Assembly (NCBI RefSeq): GCF_003384725.1
Contig: NZ_QNVV01000013.1
Span: 62,001-126,000 of the forward strand
DNA from: Chryseobacterium pennipullorum
GTDB lineage: Bacteria; Bacteroidota; Bacteroidia; Flavobacteriales; Weeksellaceae
Length of the DNA stretch: 64,000 nt
Direction of reading: 5' to 3'
Position numbers and translations under genes: made by a program. Positions 62,525 to 64,000 of the stretch are shown here, one piece after another (positions within the stretch are counted from its first letter, which is position 1; each line of letters opens with the position of its first letter). Below the pieces are notes generated by a model that saw nothing but the letters and a program-made list of their open reading frames with translations, ran no database searches and was not told the DNA's origin.

Positions 62525-63511
62525 ATGAAAGAAATACTTCAATATCTATTTAACCACCATACCTTATCAAAATCTGAGGCAAAGGCCATGATGATTGAAA
62601 TTGCACAGAATAAATTCAACGCTGCGGAGGTAACCGCCTTTATCAGCGTATTCCTGATGCGTAATATTACCCTGAAAGAGATGGAGGGCTTCAGAGAAGC
62701 TTTACTTCAGATGGCCGTTCCTGTGACTATTGATGCAAGCGATGCGATTGACATTGTAGGAACGGGCGGTGATGGTAAAAATACAATTAATATATCCACA
62801 TTAGCCAGCTTTGTCGTGGCCGGTGCCGGACAGAAGGTAACGAAACATGGAAATTATGGAGCTTCTACCACAACAGGATCATCCAATGTGCTGGAAGAGC
62901 TGGGGTATGAGTTCAAGAACAATTCGGAGCAACTGAATGAAGATCTTGGGAGATCGAACATCTGCTTTTTACATGCTCCTTACTTCCACCCTGCCCTTCA
63001 GTCGGTCGGACTACTGAGAAAATCCCTTGGTTTAAGAACATTCTTTAATTTACTGGGGCCATTGGTGAATCCTGCAAAACCAAAATACTCCATGATCGGA
63101 GTATATAATCTTGAAATTGCCAGGATCTATCAGTATCTCCTGCAACATATGGATCGTGATTTTATCTTGGTCCACGCTCTGGACGGCTACGATGAGATCA
63201 GCCTTACCCATGACAGCAAAATCATTACTAAAAACGGAGAAGAAATTTATTCTGCAGAAGATTTAGGTTTCAATCCGGTAGATGCCGGAGATATTCAAGC
63301 GGGAAGCACTACCCGGAAAACAGCCAGGATCTTTATGAATATTCTGGAAGGAAACGGTACGGAACAGCAGAACGCTGTAGTCTTAGCTAATGCTTCAGTA
63401 GCACTTTTCAACACGCACAAGTTCGGAACATATGATGACTGCCTTCTTTTAGCCCGGGAAAGTTTAGATAGCGGAAAGGCGTTGAAGTCTTTTGAACTTT
63501 TAATTAATTAA
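62525..63511 (+). CDS. trpD: Anthranilate phosphoribosyltransferase
   Basis: Joins anthranilate to PRPP. From ATG 62525 the protein has 328 residues, matching the family; a GTG at 62480, overlapping the trpG stop as GTGA, would add 15 residues without homology but could serve for translational coupling. Motifs: MKEILQYLFNHHTLSKSEA, IVGTGGDGKNTINISTLASF (PRPP/metal site GTGGDG), KHGNYGASTTTGSSNVLEEL, and LGLRTFFNLLGPLVNPAKP. Standalone domain, not fused with TrpG as in E. coli. Confidence 0.96.
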   Translation: MKEILQYLFNHHTLSKSEAKAMMIEIAQNKFNAAEVTAFISVFLMRNITLKEMEGFREALLQMAVPVTIDASDAIDIVGTGGDGKNTINISTLASFVVAGAGQKVTKHGNYGASTTTGSSNVLEELGYEFKNNSEQLNEDLGRSNICFLHAPYFHPALQSVGLLRKSLGLRTFFNLLGPLVNPAKPKYSMIGVYNLEIARIYQYLLQHMDRDFILVHALDGYDEISLTHDSKIITKNGEEIYSAEDLGFNPVDAGDIQAGSTTRKTARIFMNILEGNGTEQQNAVVLANASVALFNTHKFGTYDDCLLLARESLDSGKALKSFELLIN

Positions 63512-63705
63512 TCTTATTGTTCATTATTTTTTTAACCATTAAGAATTTTTAAGGAATGAAGAATCGTTAAGATCATCGCTAAAGCTATTTATCCAACGCC
63601 ATTCTTTATGATCCCATCCTGGATGGAACTTAATTTATCCTATCATCTTAAATGTACCTTAATGGTTTATAATTTTTTTATTATCTTATTAAATTTCCAT
63701 ATCCA

Positions 63706-64000
63706 ATGACCATACTCGATACCATTATTCAAAGAAAAAAAGAAGAAGTAGCGGTTGCAAAATCCAATATTTCTATCGGGCATTTAAAAAAAAGCGGCTT
63801 TCTTGGAAGGGAAACATATTCCCTGAAGGAGTCTATCAATAGCAGAAGCGGGATTATTGCTGAGTTTAAAAGACAATCTCCTTCCAAGGGAATTATCAAT
63901 GACAAAGTACAGCCATTGGAGGTAGTTTCTGCCTATGAACAATTTGGAGCCAGCGGCATTTCCATCCTTACCGACACTGATTTTTTCGGTGGAAATCTGA
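63706..64000 (+). CDS. trpC: Indole-3-glycerol-phosphate synthase, N-terminal part (3' end outside window)
   Basis: The frame opens MTILDTIIQRKKEEVAVAKS and continues to SGIIAEFKRQSPSKGIIND, with the TrpC barrel's first strand and catalytic Lys in IAEFKRQSPSKG, then ASGISILTDTDFFGGN. About 98 residues are visible. It follows trpD across a 194-base gap holding an inverted AACCATTAAG (63534) / CTTAATGGTT (63658) pair and AT-rich words, with no extra gene. The pathway order trpE-G-D-C agrees with a Bacteroidota trp operon. Confidence 0.95.
   Translation, partial: MTILDTIIQRKKEEVAVAKSNISIGHLKKSGFLGRETYSLKESINSRSGIIAEFKRQSPSKGIINDKVQPLEVVSAYEQFGASGISILTDTDFFGGNL

Overview
The window looks like chromosome from a Chryseobacterium-like member of the Flavobacteriia (Bacteroidota). 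The evidence is low GC, a TAnnTTTG-type -7 promoter motif in front of several genes, few Shine-Dalgarno sequences, PorT and a type IX secretion sorting domain, a GLPGLI protein, a menaquinone methyltransferase, and many small secreted proteins with a Phe/Ser-Ala-Gln cleavage site. No rRNA, tRNA, phage, insertion sequence or CRISPR array was recognised. The genus is an inference from protein style, not from a database search.

Layout. 1-6.5 kb: the tail of a thioesterase-like gene, pheA, a secreted protein, a DUF2339 membrane protein and rarA. 6.6-14.5 kb: yidD-lgt, the bifunctional NAD(P)HX repair enzyme, mscL, serA with a HAD protein, then idi, a secreted protein and gcvT. 14.5-18.4 kb: small hypothetical genes, a GG-leader peptide, an ArsC-like protein, an acyl-CoA thioesterase and a GLPGLI protein. 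18.4-22.2 kb is the most structured part. A repeat locus with a 10-copy heptamer array leads into a promoter, a fluoride (crcB) riboswitch and a CLC gene with fluoride/proton antiporter residues. A LysR regulator, a five-copy 161-162 bp repeat and a 14-copy heptamer array follow, then a YeiH-type exporter. 23.2-24.1 kb: two paralogous six-cysteine GG-leader peptides.

24.2-34.5 kb: an MFS transporter, rny, a probable 6S RNA, zapA with a coiled-coil partner gene, porT and ubiE/menG, a FabH-like synthase, a metallophosphoesterase, a degenerate polysaccharide deacetylase and an epimerase-type threonine dehydrogenase. 34.8-41.7 kb: gamma-glutamyltransferase, a dicarboxylate/amino-acid symporter, a T9SS cargo protein, a lipid kinase and two tandem DUF3298-like lipoproteins. 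41.8-49.6 kb: a duplicated two-gene transglutaminase-like cassette (A-B-A-B) whose last B gene carries one in-frame nonsense codon. 49.7-60.2 kb: gyrB, cydAB with a ClbS/DfsB-like gene, lysS, rlmF, a lipoprotein cytochrome c and small genes. 60.2-64 kb: the start of a trp operon (trpE-trpG-trpD-trpC) preceded by a leader peptide with three consecutive Trp codons and a strong terminator, which is a classical attenuator layout.

The least expected signals are the trp attenuator, the fluoride riboswitch plus CLC-F pair, the GG-leader peptides, the duplicated transglutaminase-like cassette, and the scattered intergenic heptamer arrays, whose sequences differ from place to place but keep the same 7-bp period.
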